Assembly: GCA_026388695.1 (NCBI GenBank)
Contig: JAPLJH010000021.1
Coordinates: forward strand, 1-48,288
From: Deltaproteobacteria bacterium
GTDB taxonomy: Bacteria > Desulfobacterota > Desulfobulbia > Desulfobulbales > Desulfurivibrionaceae
Length of the DNA: 48,288 nucleotides
Direction: 5' to 3'
Shown: piece after piece, positions 25,573-33,669 of the stretch
Layout of the letters: each line of letters starts with the position of its first letter
How positions within the stretch are numbered: position 1 is the stretch's first letter
Notes under the pieces: model-generated
What the model was told of the DNA's origin: nothing
The model's database searches: none
What the model saw: the letters and a program-made list of their open reading frames with translations, nothing else
Position numbers and translations under genes: made by a program

Positions 25573-28500
25573 ATGGGAACGACAGTCCGCCAGTTATACC
25601 GCGCCATTGATGGCAACCGTGAATACTGTTTCAACATCGAAAGCACCGCCCCCCTGACCGGACAGGAGTTGAACAACCTCAAGCTGCTCTTGGCGGACGG
25701 CTTTTTGGCCGAAACGGTCACCGCCCCCCCCAATCTCGCCGGAGAGCGGGTGGTGGAGTTGGGACCTCGGCTTAATTTCGCCACGGCCTGGTCGTCGAAC
25801 CTGGTCTCCATCTGCCGGGCCATCGGCCTGGACTCGGTGACCCGGGTGGAACGCTCCCGCCGCTTTCTGGTGCCTGCGGGTGACGATCTTGCGGCCTTTG
25901 TCGCGGCCAACCACGACCGGATGACCGAGTGCCAATATCTGGCGGCCCTCACCACCTTTGAAACCGGGGTCACTCCCGAGCCGGTGTATGCAATCGACCT
26001 CATCAGCCAGGGGCCGGACGGGTTGCTGGCCATCCCCGGCATCTCCATGGACGAATGGGACCGGAATTTCTACTACGACTACTTTGTCACCAAGCATAAG
26101 CGCAACCCTACCATCGTCGAGATCATGGACCTCAACAACGCCAATTCCGAGCATTCCAGGCACGGATTTTTTCGGGGCAAGCAGATCATCGACGGCGTGG
26201 AGCAGAAGGCAAATCTGTTCCAGTTGGTCACCGACACCCTCACCGCCCACCCCAAGGGCAGCGTCATCGCCTTTAAAGATAACTCCAGCGCCGTGGAGGG
26301 CCACCGGATCACCACCCTCCTCCCGAATCAGCCAGGCGCGCCCTCCCCACTCTCCGCCCAGGAGGTGGTCTACCATGTGCTGCTCACCGCCGAGACCCAT
26401 AACTTCCCCACCGGGGTTGCCCCGTTCCCCGGGGCCGAGACCGGCACCGGCGGCCGGATCCGCGACGTGCAGGGCACCGGCAAGGGCGGCTTTGTCATGG
26501 CCGGAACCGCGGGCTACTGCGTGGCCAATCTCCATATCCCCGGCTACGACCTGCCCTGGGAGAACCGCTACGAGTGTCCGGACAACCTGGCCAGCGCGCT
26601 TACCATTGAGATCGAGGCATCCAACGGCGCCTCGGACTACGGCAACAAATTCGGCGAGCCCCTGGTCTTGGGCTTCACCCGCTCCTTTGACCTGCGCCTG
26701 GACGATGGCGAGCGGTGGGGCTTTCTCAAGCCGATCATGTTCACCGCCGGGGTGGGCCAGATCGATGCCCGGCACACCGCCAAGGCCAAGGAGGAAAAAG
26801 GCATGCTCATCGTCCAGGTGGGCGGCCCGGCCTACCGGGTGGGTTTTGGCGGCGGGGCCGCCTCCAGCATGCTCCAGGGCGAGAATGTCAGCGAGCTTGA
26901 TTTCGACGCGGTGCAGCGCGGCGACGCCGAGATGGAGCAGAAGATGAACCGGGTGATTCGGGCCTGTAACGAGATGGGCGACAAGACCCTGATCGACGTG
27001 ATCCACGACCAGGGTGCAGGCGGCCCGGCCAATGTCTTAAAAGAGCTGGTGGAAAAATCCGGCGGCCGCATCGAGATCCGCAACATCCGGGTGGGCGACC
27101 CCACCATGAGCGTGCTGGAGATTTACGTGGCCGAGTACCAGGAGCGCAACGGCTTTCTGATCCGGCCCGAAAATATCGTGAAATTCCAGGCCATCTGTGA
27201 GCGGGAAAAGGTGGCCTGCGAGGTGCTGGGCGAGGTGACCGGCGATCTGCGCTTCGTGGTGCATGACGCGCAGGATGGCTCTACGCCGGTGGATATCGAA
27301 TTGAACGAGCTGTTGGGTAATGTGCCGATCAAGACTTTTACGGATAACCGGCGCGAGCCGGGGTTAAAGCCTCTGGTGGTGCAGGATCTCAGCGTGAAGG
27401 ATGCCCTGCACAATGTCCTGCGGCTGGTTTCCGTGGGCTCCAAGCGCTTTCTCACCAACAAGGTGGATCGGGCCGTGACCGGCCTCATTGTGCGGCAGCA
27501 ATGCTGCGGCCCGTTACAGCTGCCGGTGAGCGACGTGGCGGTTTTGGCGCAAAGCCATTTCGCCAAGTCCGGGGTGGCCACGGCCATCGGCGAGCAGCCC
27601 ATCAAGATGCTGGTCAACCCCGCAGCCGGGGCGCGGATGGCTGTGGGCGAGGCCCTGACCAATCTGGTCTGGGCCAAGGTGGTAGAGCTTGAGCAGGTCA
27701 AATGCTCGGCAAACTGGATGTGGGCTCCCAAGCTGGAAGGCGAGGGCGCGGCCATGTACGACGCGGCCCTGGCCATGCGCGAGGCCATGCTCGGGGTGGG
27801 TATTGCCGTGGACGGCGGCAAGGACAGCCTGTCCATGGCCACCAAGGTGGGCAAGGAAACGGTTAAGTCGCCCCGGGAGCTGGTGATTTCGGTCTACGGA
27901 GCGGTGGCGGATATTGGCAAGGTGGTGAGCCCGGACATCAAACAACCCGGCAGCAGTTTGCTTCTGGTCGACTTGGGCGGCGGCAAAAACCGGCTCGGTG
28001 GCACGGCCCTGGCCCAGACCCTGGGCCAACTCGGCAACGAGTCGCCGGATATGGACAACCCGGTCCAGGTCAAACAGGCCTTTTGTGCTGTGCAGGAGCT
28101 GATCGACAAGGGGATGATCGCGGCAGGTCACGACCGTAGCGACGGAGGGCTGGTCACCACTGTGCTGGAGATGGCCTTTGCTGGCAACTGCGGCCTGGAC
28201 CTGCCCCTGACCGGCACGGCCACCGCCATTGAGGCCCTTTTCAGCGAAGAGTTGGGGCTGGTGTTGGAATGTGTGGTTGGGCAGGAACAGGCAGTGCAAG
28301 ATATTCTCGGCAAGGGTGGAGTCCCTTGCGTGTTGCTCGGCGCAACCACTTCCACCAAGGATATTCGGATCAGCTATAACGGGGCAATGGTCCTTGCCGA
28401 AGACATGCGGCTTTTGCGCCAATGGTGGGAGGAAACCAGCTACCAGTTGGAGCGGCTCCAGATCAAGCCTGCCTGCGCCGATGCGGAAAAGAAAAATATC

Positions 28501-29373
28501 TATGACCGTAAGGGGCCGACCTACCGCTTAAGTTTTACCCCGGAAAAAACCGCAGCCGAAGTGCTGGCGAAAACGAACAAACCAAAGGTCGCTATCCTGC
28601 GCGACGAGGGCTCCAATTCCGACCGGGAGATGAGTTCCGCCTTTTACGCCGCAGGGTTTGAGCCCTGGGACGTTACCATGACCGACCTGCTGACCGGGCG
28701 CATTACCTTGGACGGCTTCCGGGGTCTGGCTGCGGTGGGCGGTTTTTCTTACGCCGACGTGCCCGAGTCCGCTAAGGGTTGGGCCGCCACCATCCTTTTC
28801 AATGACCGGCTCAAGGCCATGTTCCAGGCCTTTTACGACCGGCCCGACACCTTCACCCTGGGCATCTGCAACGGCTGCCAGCTCTTTGGTCTGTTGGGCC
28901 TGGTGCCTTGGCAGGGGCGGCTTCCGGCTGAGCAGCAGCCCCGCTTCATCCACAATCTCTCAGGCCGGTTCGAGTCGCGCTGGGTCACGGTCAAGGTGCT
29001 GAAAAGTCCGGCCATGATGCTCAAGGGCATGGAGGATCTGACCTTCGGCATCCATGTGGACCATGGCGAGGGCTTCCTCCATTTCCCCGACCCGGCCATC
29101 AAAGCAGAGGTGCTGGCAAGCAATCTTGCCACCCTGGCCTATGTGGACGACGCAGGCCAGCCCACCGAGGCCTATCCCTTCAACCCCAACGGCTCACCCG
29201 GGGGCCTCACCGGTCTCTGCTCGCCCGACGGCAGGCACTTGGCCATGATGCCGCATCCGGAACGGGCCTTTTTGCCCTGGCAGTGCCACTGGCTACCCGA
29301 GGAGATGAAGCCGCTGCCTGTCTCGCCCTGGCTGAGGATGTTTCAGAATGCCTACGAGTGGTGCCTGAAGTAG
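25573..29373 (+). CDS. purL: Phosphoribosylformylglycinamidine synthase, full-length PurL with glutaminase domain
   Basis: Catalyses the fourth step of purine synthesis (FGAR plus glutamine plus ATP to FGAM). At 1266 residues it is the large single-chain type. It has an N-terminal PurS-like domain (about 1-150), a linker with LNNANSEHSRHGFFRG, two AIRS-type synthetase halves (ETHNFPTGVAPFPGAETGTGGRIRD and later DGGKDSLSMATK), and a C-terminal class I glutaminase (about 995-1266) with catalytic Cys in GICNGCQ and the His/Glu pair in MMPHPERAF. The ATG lies 19 bases after the MITE-like element, so its promoter may be partly inside that element. Large PurL is typical of Gammaproteobacteria and eukaryotes and also occurs in some Desulfobacterota. 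Confidence 0.97.
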   Translation: MGTTVRQLYRAIDGNREYCFNIESTAPLTGQELNNLKLLLADGFLAETVTAPPNLAGERVVELGPRLNFATAWSSNLVSICRAIGLDSVTRVERSRRFLVPAGDDLAAFVAANHDRMTECQYLAALTTFETGVTPEPVYAIDLISQGPDGLLAIPGISMDEWDRNFYYDYFVTKHKRNPTIVEIMDLNNANSEHSRHGFFRGKQIIDGVEQKANLFQLVTDTLTAHPKGSVIAFKDNSSAVEGHRITTLLPNQPGAPSPLSAQEVVYHVLLTAETHNFPTGVAPFPGAETGTGGRIRDVQGTGKGGFVMAGTAGYCVANLHIPGYDLPWENRYECPDNLASALTIEIEASNGASDYGNKFGEPLVLGFTRSFDLRLDDGERWGFLKPIMFTAGVGQIDARHTAKAKEEKGMLIVQVGGPAYRVGFGGGAASSMLQGENVSELDFDAVQRGDAEMEQKMNRVIRACNEMGDKTLIDVIHDQGAGGPANVLKELVEKSGGRIEIRNIRVGDPTMSVLEIYVAEYQERNGFLIRPENIVKFQAICEREKVACEVLGEVTGDLRFVVHDAQDGSTPVDIELNELLGNVPIKTFTDNRREPGLKPLVVQDLSVKDALHNVLRLVSVGSKRFLTNKVDRAVTGLIVRQQCCGPLQLPVSDVAVLAQSHFAKSGVATAIGEQPIKMLVNPAAGARMAVGEALTNLVWAKVVELEQVKCSANWMWAPKLEGEGAAMYDAALAMREAMLGVGIAVDGGKDSLSMATKVGKETVKSPRELVISVYGAVADIGKVVSPDIKQPGSSLLLVDLGGGKNRLGGTALAQTLGQLGNESPDMDNPVQVKQAFCAVQELIDKGMIAAGHDRSDGGLVTTVLEMAFAGNCGLDLPLTGTATAIEALFSEELGLVLECVVGQEQAVQDILGKGGVPCVLLGATTSTKDIRISYNGAMVLAEDMRLLRQWWEETSYQLERLQIKPACADAEKKNIYDRKGPTYRLSFTPEKTAAEVLAKTNKPKVAILRDEGSNSDREMSSAFYAAGFEPWDVTMTDLLTGRITLDGFRGLAAVGGFSYADVPESAKGWAATILFNDRLKAMFQAFYDRPDTFTLGICNGCQLFGLLGLVPWQGRLPAEQQPRFIHNLSGRFESRWVTVKVLKSPAMMLKGMEDLTFGIHVDHGEGFLHFPDPAIKAEVLASNLATLAYVDDAGQPTEAYPFNPNGSPGGLTGLCSPDGRHLAMMPHPERAFLPWQCHWLPEEMKPLPVSPWLRMFQNAYEWCLK

Positions 29374-29486
29374 CAGAGAATGGCGATTTGTTCGCATGTG
29401 TATCAGGTGTTTGTTGCGAGACTTCGATTGTAAAAAAATATAAAAGTGTTACATTAAATAGCTATGCGATTGAGGGTGCTTGCAGC

Positions 29487-29514
29487 TTGATAGGGCAAGC
29501 GATTCCCCTATAAT
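29487..29514 (+). promoter_or_regulatory. Sigma-70 promoter for the glycine-zipper protein gene
   Basis: TTGATA and the perfect -10 TATAAT are separated by 16 bases; transcription would begin near 29521, leaving a very short leader before the ATG at 29537. Confidence 0.7.
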
Positions 29515-29536
29515 CATTTGTTAGTGAGACCAGATT

Positions 29537-29863
29537 ATGATGAAACGAGTGGGAATTTTGGCGTTTTGTGTGATTTCCAGTATCTCTACCTCGGCATTGG
29601 CTGCTGGCGTGAATGGCGATGCGGTAATTGGCGGAGCCCTCGGTGGTGCTGCCGGTGCTGCGGTTGGTTCCGCTATTGGCGGGCGTGATGGCGCCATGAT
29701 CGGCGCCGGTTTAGGCGGCGTGGCTGGGGTCGCGGTTGCCACCTCCGATAACAACGCGCGGGCAAGGGGTAGGGGAAACGTGGGGTATGCCCAAGATAAT
29801 GGTCGTCATCGGGGCCATCATAAACATCATAGGCGTCATAAGGGACATGGGCATTATGATTGA
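29537..29863 (+). CDS. Small exported glycine-zipper protein with His-rich tail
   Basis: The 108 residues comprise a signal peptide (about 1-23, ending ALA), a glycine-zipper segment (about 25-68) with repeated GxxxG/GAxxG spacing (IGGALGGAAGAAVGSAIGG and a second similar run), and a basic, histidine-rich tail (HRGHHKHHRRHKGHGHYD). Glycine zippers of this type form membrane-embedded helical hairpins in the envelope (Rick_17kDa/OmpA-like group). The tail could bind metal ions, which is inference. The start may be the second ATG (29540). It is a single gene with its own promoter and terminator. Confidence 0.82.
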   Translation: MMKRVGILAFCVISSISTSALAAGVNGDAVIGGALGGAAGAAVGSAIGGRDGAMIGAGLGGVAGVAVATSDNNARARGRGNVGYAQDNGRHRGHHKHHRRHKGHGHYD

Positions 29864-29888
29864 TAGGCAATAGCTGAGGGCTGTGGAT

Positions 29889-29926
29889 AAAAAAAAGGGG
29901 CGTCTCGTTGAGATGCCCCTTTTTTG
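29889..29926. terminator. Bidirectional terminator between convergent genes
   Basis: A stem of GGGGCGTCTC and GAGATGCCCC with a GTTG loop is flanked by an A-run on the left and a T-run on the right, so it can serve both the glycine-zipper gene and the convergent OB-HD gene. Confidence 0.88.
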
Positions 29927-29975
29927 TTGCGTGTTTGGAATGAGGTTGGGAACAGTGTGCTCGGCGTGTCCCCGT

Positions 29976-30875
29976 CTACAGGCCAAACAGCGTCCGTTGG
30001 CGCGGGTCCACCCCGTTATCCTGCCCCTGGTCCAGAGATGCCGCCGAGCCATCATCGGCCCGATGCCCTTTGACAAAGAGAAACCGTTCCAGGTTGCGCT
30101 GGAACTCCGTCCACTGATAGCCTTCGCCCTTTACCTGCCCGGCCAAACGATCCAGGTAATTGATCTTGGCGTCCAGGTCGTCGAGAAAGTTCAGAGCAAA
30201 GGCCTCCTGCATCATGGGCAGTGAGGGTGAGCCGAACTCATGGCGCCCGTGGTGGCTTAAGATGAGGTGCTTGATCCGGTCGCCCAGCTCTTCCGGGAAG
30301 CCGGAGGAGCGGTCCAGATTCGGGTAGAGGGTGCTGATACTGTCTGCCAACCGGGCCACAGCCAGAGTGTGCTCCAGCAACCCGCCCACATAGGCGTGAT
30401 GCATCACCTTGGCGGCGGGCGCTTTTTTAAAGGCCTGCATGAGTCGGCGTTCCCCGAACAGGGCCAGGAGCAGTTCCTTGAGAAAGGGGTTCTCCACGCT
30501 GCCCGCCAGTTTGAGCAACTCTTTGGCCATGAGACCCACGTTGCCCTGGACGCTGGGGACAAACAGGGCCAGATCTACCTCGCTCTCTGCAATTCGGGAG
30601 AGGTTGTCGACCCGGAGCTGGAGGATGCCCTTATAGGCTTGGGCCTGACCGGTCACGGAAACAATGGCCCCGGTCGGACATTCGCCCATGAGTTGCTCGG
30701 CATTCTCCCAGACCCGCCCGGAGATTTCCCCGCTGGCGTCCATCAGGACAAGGCTCAGATAGGGTTTGCCAGCCTTGGTCTCGCCGCGGCTCATCTCGCG
30801 AACCAGAAAAAGGTCGTGGATTGCCTGGCCGTCTGTAATTTCTTTTATCTGGATGGTTTTGTTGGCTGTTGTCAT
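29976..30875 (-). CDS. YhaM-like OB-fold/HD protein lacking the HD core
   Basis: Homologue of the YhaM-type 3'-5' exoribonuclease (OB-fold plus HD domain). The 299 residues show an OB-fold (about 15-95), a helical linker, HHAYVGGLLEHT (159-170), and then SHHGRHEFGSP (207-217) and LDDLDAKINYLDRL (231-244). Between LDR (189) and GFPEEL (192) the family normally has about 50 residues including LLHDIGK and the GHI histidine; these are absent while the frame is kept. Metal ligands supplied by the HD pair are therefore missing, so nuclease activity is doubtful. The C-terminal tail (about 270-299) is unconserved. It could be an RNA-binding remnant or a regulatory paralogue. Confidence 0.85.
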   Translation of the reverse strand: MTTANKTIQIKEITDGQAIHDLFLVREMSRGETKAGKPYLSLVLMDASGEISGRVWENAEQLMGECPTGAIVSVTGQAQAYKGILQLRVDNLSRIAESEVDLALFVPSVQGNVGLMAKELLKLAGSVENPFLKELLLALFGERRLMQAFKKAPAAKVMHHAYVGGLLEHTLAVARLADSISTLYPNLDRSSGFPEELGDRIKHLILSHHGRHEFGSPSLPMMQEAFALNFLDDLDAKINYLDRLAGQVKGEGYQWTEFQRNLERFLFVKGHRADDGSAASLDQGQDNGVDPRQRTLFGL

Positions 30876-30954
30876 GGACTTGGGAATAGGGGTGGATGAT
30901 TTTGGGGAGAACCAGCAATATTTTGGTGATTATTGTACCCAGTTTTTCAGGCGT

Positions 30955-31002
30955 GGACCATCAATCTTTTAGTATTAGCACCCCGTTGAATAATGATGGT
31001 CC
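30955..31002. repeat. Inverted repeat in the gap between the TPR gene and the OB-HD gene
   Basis: Perfect 9-base arms GGACCATCA and TGATGGTCC enclose 30 bases. The arms lie in the 263-base region downstream of the leftward TPR gene and upstream of the OB-HD gene. No U-run follows, so a protein-binding site or stabilising hairpin is as likely as termination. The rest of the gap shows no gene. Confidence 0.45.
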
Positions 31003-31138
31003 TATTGTTGGCGCTTGTATCGGTGTAAGGGGCCTACAATGCATTAAGCAGAGCCAGGTGGAAATGGGATGGGAGTTGGTGAAGCAATAAATAAGTAAAA
31101 AGAGCGCAGGTAAGGTGAGATATTGGGAGTGTGAGTGA

Positions 31139-32038
31139 TTATCTACTGATCTTGCTGGGGGTGGAATTCCGGCATTCTGGGTTATCAAAGAAAACTGCAC
31201 CGTGTTTATCAATACAGTAAGGCATCTTGTTGTAAGAATTTTCAGGGACAGCGGCCAAAATTCCTGTTTTCACCAAGAGCTCGACATTTTCTGGAGGGAC
31301 GCCAAACCTCTGCGTGTAGACGACAACAGCTCTTTCCACAATCAAAACCCCCTGTAAATCACGGAGCCGTAACTCGATAGCCTTCCTTTGCATTTCGCTG
31401 TTTTCCTGTCGCAATAGACCGATGAGATAGGCCATGGCAATCTCGGTTTTTCCGGCCTTTTGTAGAAGCTTCGCCGAAAGAGTGGCAAGAGTGATACTGC
31501 CCGTCCCGCCTGGACGGGAATACGCCTCTTGTAGGTAGTGGCTCGCCTGAACTTTGTCATCCAGGAAATAGAAGTAATCAAACCCTATAAAAAAAGCCAG
31601 CTCCCAATCCCAGGTGCGTGCTTCCAGTCCTTTCTTCAAAAAAAATATTGCCTGTTGCGGACGTTGAGCTTCCCAAGCGAAAAATGGCTGTACCAGCCGG
31701 TAGTTGTCGCTGAAGTATGGGTCCAGCATCTGAGAAGTTTCGAGAATTTCATAGATGACATCCCATGCCTGGGGAGGCAGGTCTCTCATTCTGACCCCGG
31801 GTTGCATAAGATAGCGCCCAATGGCGCTGGCAGCTTCAATGGTCATGAAATCCGCCATGACCCCCTTGAACTCTCCTGCCGTCAAGCGGGCCAGGGCCGG
31901 CGGCATTACCGGTTTGATCTGTTGTAGGCGCCCGGCCAGCGCGTCGTGAACTCTGGCGTTTTCCATGCGCATAAATGTCAGCACATGACTCGTAGCCAAC
32001 AAAAAAAATAGGGTGAAGAATCCAACCCTGCGAATCAC
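31139..32038 (-). CDS. TPR-like accessory protein of the pilin-linked ABC system (PilG-like position)
   Basis: The 299 residues start with a single hydrophobic anchor or signal (about 4-22), followed by a helical-repeat region (about 60-235) with TPR-like pairs (WDVIYEILETSQMLDPYF, ELAFFIGFDYFYFLDDKVQASHYLQEA). A C-terminal segment has PYCIDKHGAVFFDNPEC with two cysteines. The ATG overlaps the permease stop by four bases, so it is the last gene of a coupled ABC operon. Its position matches the pilGHI set that Myxococcus needs for pilus biogenesis, where one member is an accessory protein of unknown function. Identity with PilG is inferred from context, not sequence. Confidence 0.72.
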   Translation of the reverse strand: MIRRVGFFTLFFLLATSHVLTFMRMENARVHDALAGRLQQIKPVMPPALARLTAGEFKGVMADFMTIEAASAIGRYLMQPGVRMRDLPPQAWDVIYEILETSQMLDPYFSDNYRLVQPFFAWEAQRPQQAIFFLKKGLEARTWDWELAFFIGFDYFYFLDDKVQASHYLQEAYSRPGGTGSITLATLSAKLLQKAGKTEIAMAYLIGLLRQENSEMQRKAIELRLRDLQGVLIVERAVVVYTQRFGVPPENVELLVKTGILAAVPENSYNKMPYCIDKHGAVFFDNPECRNSTPSKISR

Positions 32039-32841
32039 GAGAGTTCCCTTCTGTTAAAAAAGAATATCGTGCAGAGCAGGAGGAGCGTGGTGTAGAAAAA
32101 CCAGTATGCAAAGGTCAACGCTAGTGTTTCGTGATGGACGGGAAGTCCGTAAGCTGCAAGGGTCTTGAGGTCAAAGGCGGAGAGGTTGGGGAATATCCAT
32201 TTGATCCATTGCATCAGGGCAGAAAGGCCCGCAGAAGTTTTAATTTCTTTGGCGGCCAGAGCAAGTTGTACCGACTCGATGCCTGTGCCGATCAGGTAGA
32301 TGCTGCCGCTCAGGATCAGGGCTATGTAAAAGGAGGAACAGAAACTCATGAAAAAGAAAACAACCGAGGCGATTAGGACAAGCTCAAGGAACAGGAATAG
32401 CTGAGCGTAGAGCAAGGTTGTCCAAGAAAAATTGGCGATTACATTATGTGGCAAGGTGGCATTAAGGACGCACACTGTCACAAAAAGTAAGCAGGAGAGA
32501 AACAGGAAAGAGGCCAGCAGTAGCAGGCAAACCCCCAGAAACTTTCCCAGGATGTATTGGGCGCGTGAGGTTGAAGTTGCTAGCACCATGTAGATAGTCT
32601 TCTTGTCCAAATCCTTGCCAATAATGTTGATTGCCAGAAAAAAGATAATCAGCATGCCGGACATGGTAATAGTCGAGAGCCCGATGTCGATGGCCACCTT
32701 GCCAAGATCGTACATGAACAGGGAGGGAATAAGTGTACTCGCCCCAGTCATTAGCAAAGCGAGTATCGCAATTCCATGGAGCATCCGGTGACGGAGTCCT
32801 TCCTTGAGGGTGAGAATGGCAAGCGGGAATATAGTATTCAT
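32035..32841 (-). CDS. ABC-2-type membrane permease of the pilin-linked ABC system (PilI-like)
   Basis: The 268-residue protein has about six transmembrane segments (around residues 17-40, 53-75, 100-122, 139-165, 170-190 and 240-262), typical of ABC-2 permeases. The ATG at 32841 overlaps the ATPase stop by ATGA; an upstream extension to 32970 runs inside the ATPase gene and is rejected. It is expected to pair with the ATPase upstream as an exporter or envelope-remodelling transporter needed for pilus assembly. The substrate is unknown. Confidence 0.83.
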   Translation of the reverse strand: MNTIFPLAILTLKEGLRHRMLHGIAILALLMTGASTLIPSLFMYDLGKVAIDIGLSTITMSGMLIIFFLAINIIGKDLDKKTIYMVLATSTSRAQYILGKFLGVCLLLLASFLFLSCLLFVTVCVLNATLPHNVIANFSWTTLLYAQLFLFLELVLIASVVFFFMSFCSSFYIALILSGSIYLIGTGIESVQLALAAKEIKTSAGLSALMQWIKWIFPNLSAFDLKTLAAYGLPVHHETLALTFAYWFFYTTLLLLCTIFFFNRRELS

Positions 32842-33572
32842 TGAGAAAGATCGTCGTTGGTGATCATGGTGACAAAGGCCTCTTCCAGGGTGGAGGTGCC
32901 GCCGGTGCATGTGGCAAGACTGTCGCAGAATAGCAGCCTGCCGCAGTTGAGGATAGCAACGGAGTCGCACAACCTCTCGATGTCATTGAGAATGTGTGAG
33001 CTGAAGAAGATAGTTTTTCCTGCCTGTTTCAATTCCATGAGCAGGTTGATGATCATGTGGCGGCCGATGGGGTCAAGACCGCTCAACGGTTCGTCAAGGA
33101 TGAGCAGGTCCGGGTCGTGGAGCAAGGCTGCGGCGAATCCGGCTCGTTGCTGCATGCCCTTGGAGTATGTGCGCAGGAGTTTGTCGGCTGCATCGGCCAG
33201 TTGCAGTCGCTCCAGCAGCGCATCACCGCGACTGCGGATGAGGCTGGTCGGCATGTCTGCGGTCTTGCCCAGAAAATCAAGCAGTTCTCGGGCGGTAAGG
33301 TTGTCGTAATAATAGGGATGTTCGGGCAGGAAACCGACCCGTTTGCGGGCCAACGGCTCGCGATGGCTCTGGCCGCAGATGTGGATTTTTCCCGTATCCG
33401 GGCGGATAAAATCCATGATCATCTTTATGGTCGTGGATTTCCCCGCACCATTGGGCCCAAGAAATCCGAACACCGTCTTTTCCGGAACGTTGAAGCTCAT
33501 GGAGTGAACTGCGATTTTACGACGGGTTAACCCGATGGAAAAAGATTTTGTTACAAGATCAAGACTTAACAT
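32838..33572 (-). CDS. pilH: ABC transporter ATPase of the pilin-linked ABC system (PilH-like)
   Basis: The 244-residue nucleotide-binding subunit shows Walker A GPNGAGKST (about 39-47), a Q-loop equivalent in VGFLPEHPYYYDNLT, the signature YSKGMQQR, Walker B LLILDEPLSGLD, and a switch histidine in FFSSHILNDIE. The start is the ATG at 33572; a longer frame would begin inside the pilin gene. The ribosome site is weak, so translation may depend on the transcript reading through from the pilin hairpin. Assignment to PilH rests on the adjacent pilin, permease and TPR gene; a generic ABC-2 exporter is the alternative. Confidence 0.85.
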   Translation of the reverse strand: MLSLDLVTKSFSIGLTRRKIAVHSMSFNVPEKTVFGFLGPNGAGKSTTIKMIMDFIRPDTGKIHICGQSHREPLARKRVGFLPEHPYYYDNLTARELLDFLGKTADMPTSLIRSRGDALLERLQLADAADKLLRTYSKGMQQRAGFAAALLHDPDLLILDEPLSGLDPIGRHMIINLLMELKQAGKTIFFSSHILNDIERLCDSVAILNCGRLLFCDSLATCTGGTSTLEEAFVTMITNDDLSQ

Positions 33573-33614
33573 ATGTGGTGGCTGGGGATGGGGGAGGATT
33601 TTTGTATTCAATAA

Positions 33615-33654
33615 GCACAGCATTGCAGGGGGAAATATCCCTGTAATGCTGTGC
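33615..33654 (-). terminator. Long hairpin between pilin and ABC genes, probable attenuator
   Basis: Arms 33615-33630 and 33639-33654 pair at 15 of 16 positions around an 8-base loop. Only a weak U-rich tract follows on the minus strand, so it would allow partial readthrough from the highly expressed pilin gene into the ABC genes and could protect the pilin mRNA 3' end. Confidence 0.7.
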
Positions 33655-33669
33655 TGCGGAGAGATGAAG

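Noticed and set aside
25594-27006. 470-residue open frame antisense to purL
   Set aside because: Shadow of purL on the opposite strand; no ribosome site or domain.
32841-32970. N-terminal extension of the permease
   Set aside because: It lies wholly inside the upstream ATPase gene and yields a His/Arg-rich non-membrane sequence; the ATGA overlap defines the start.
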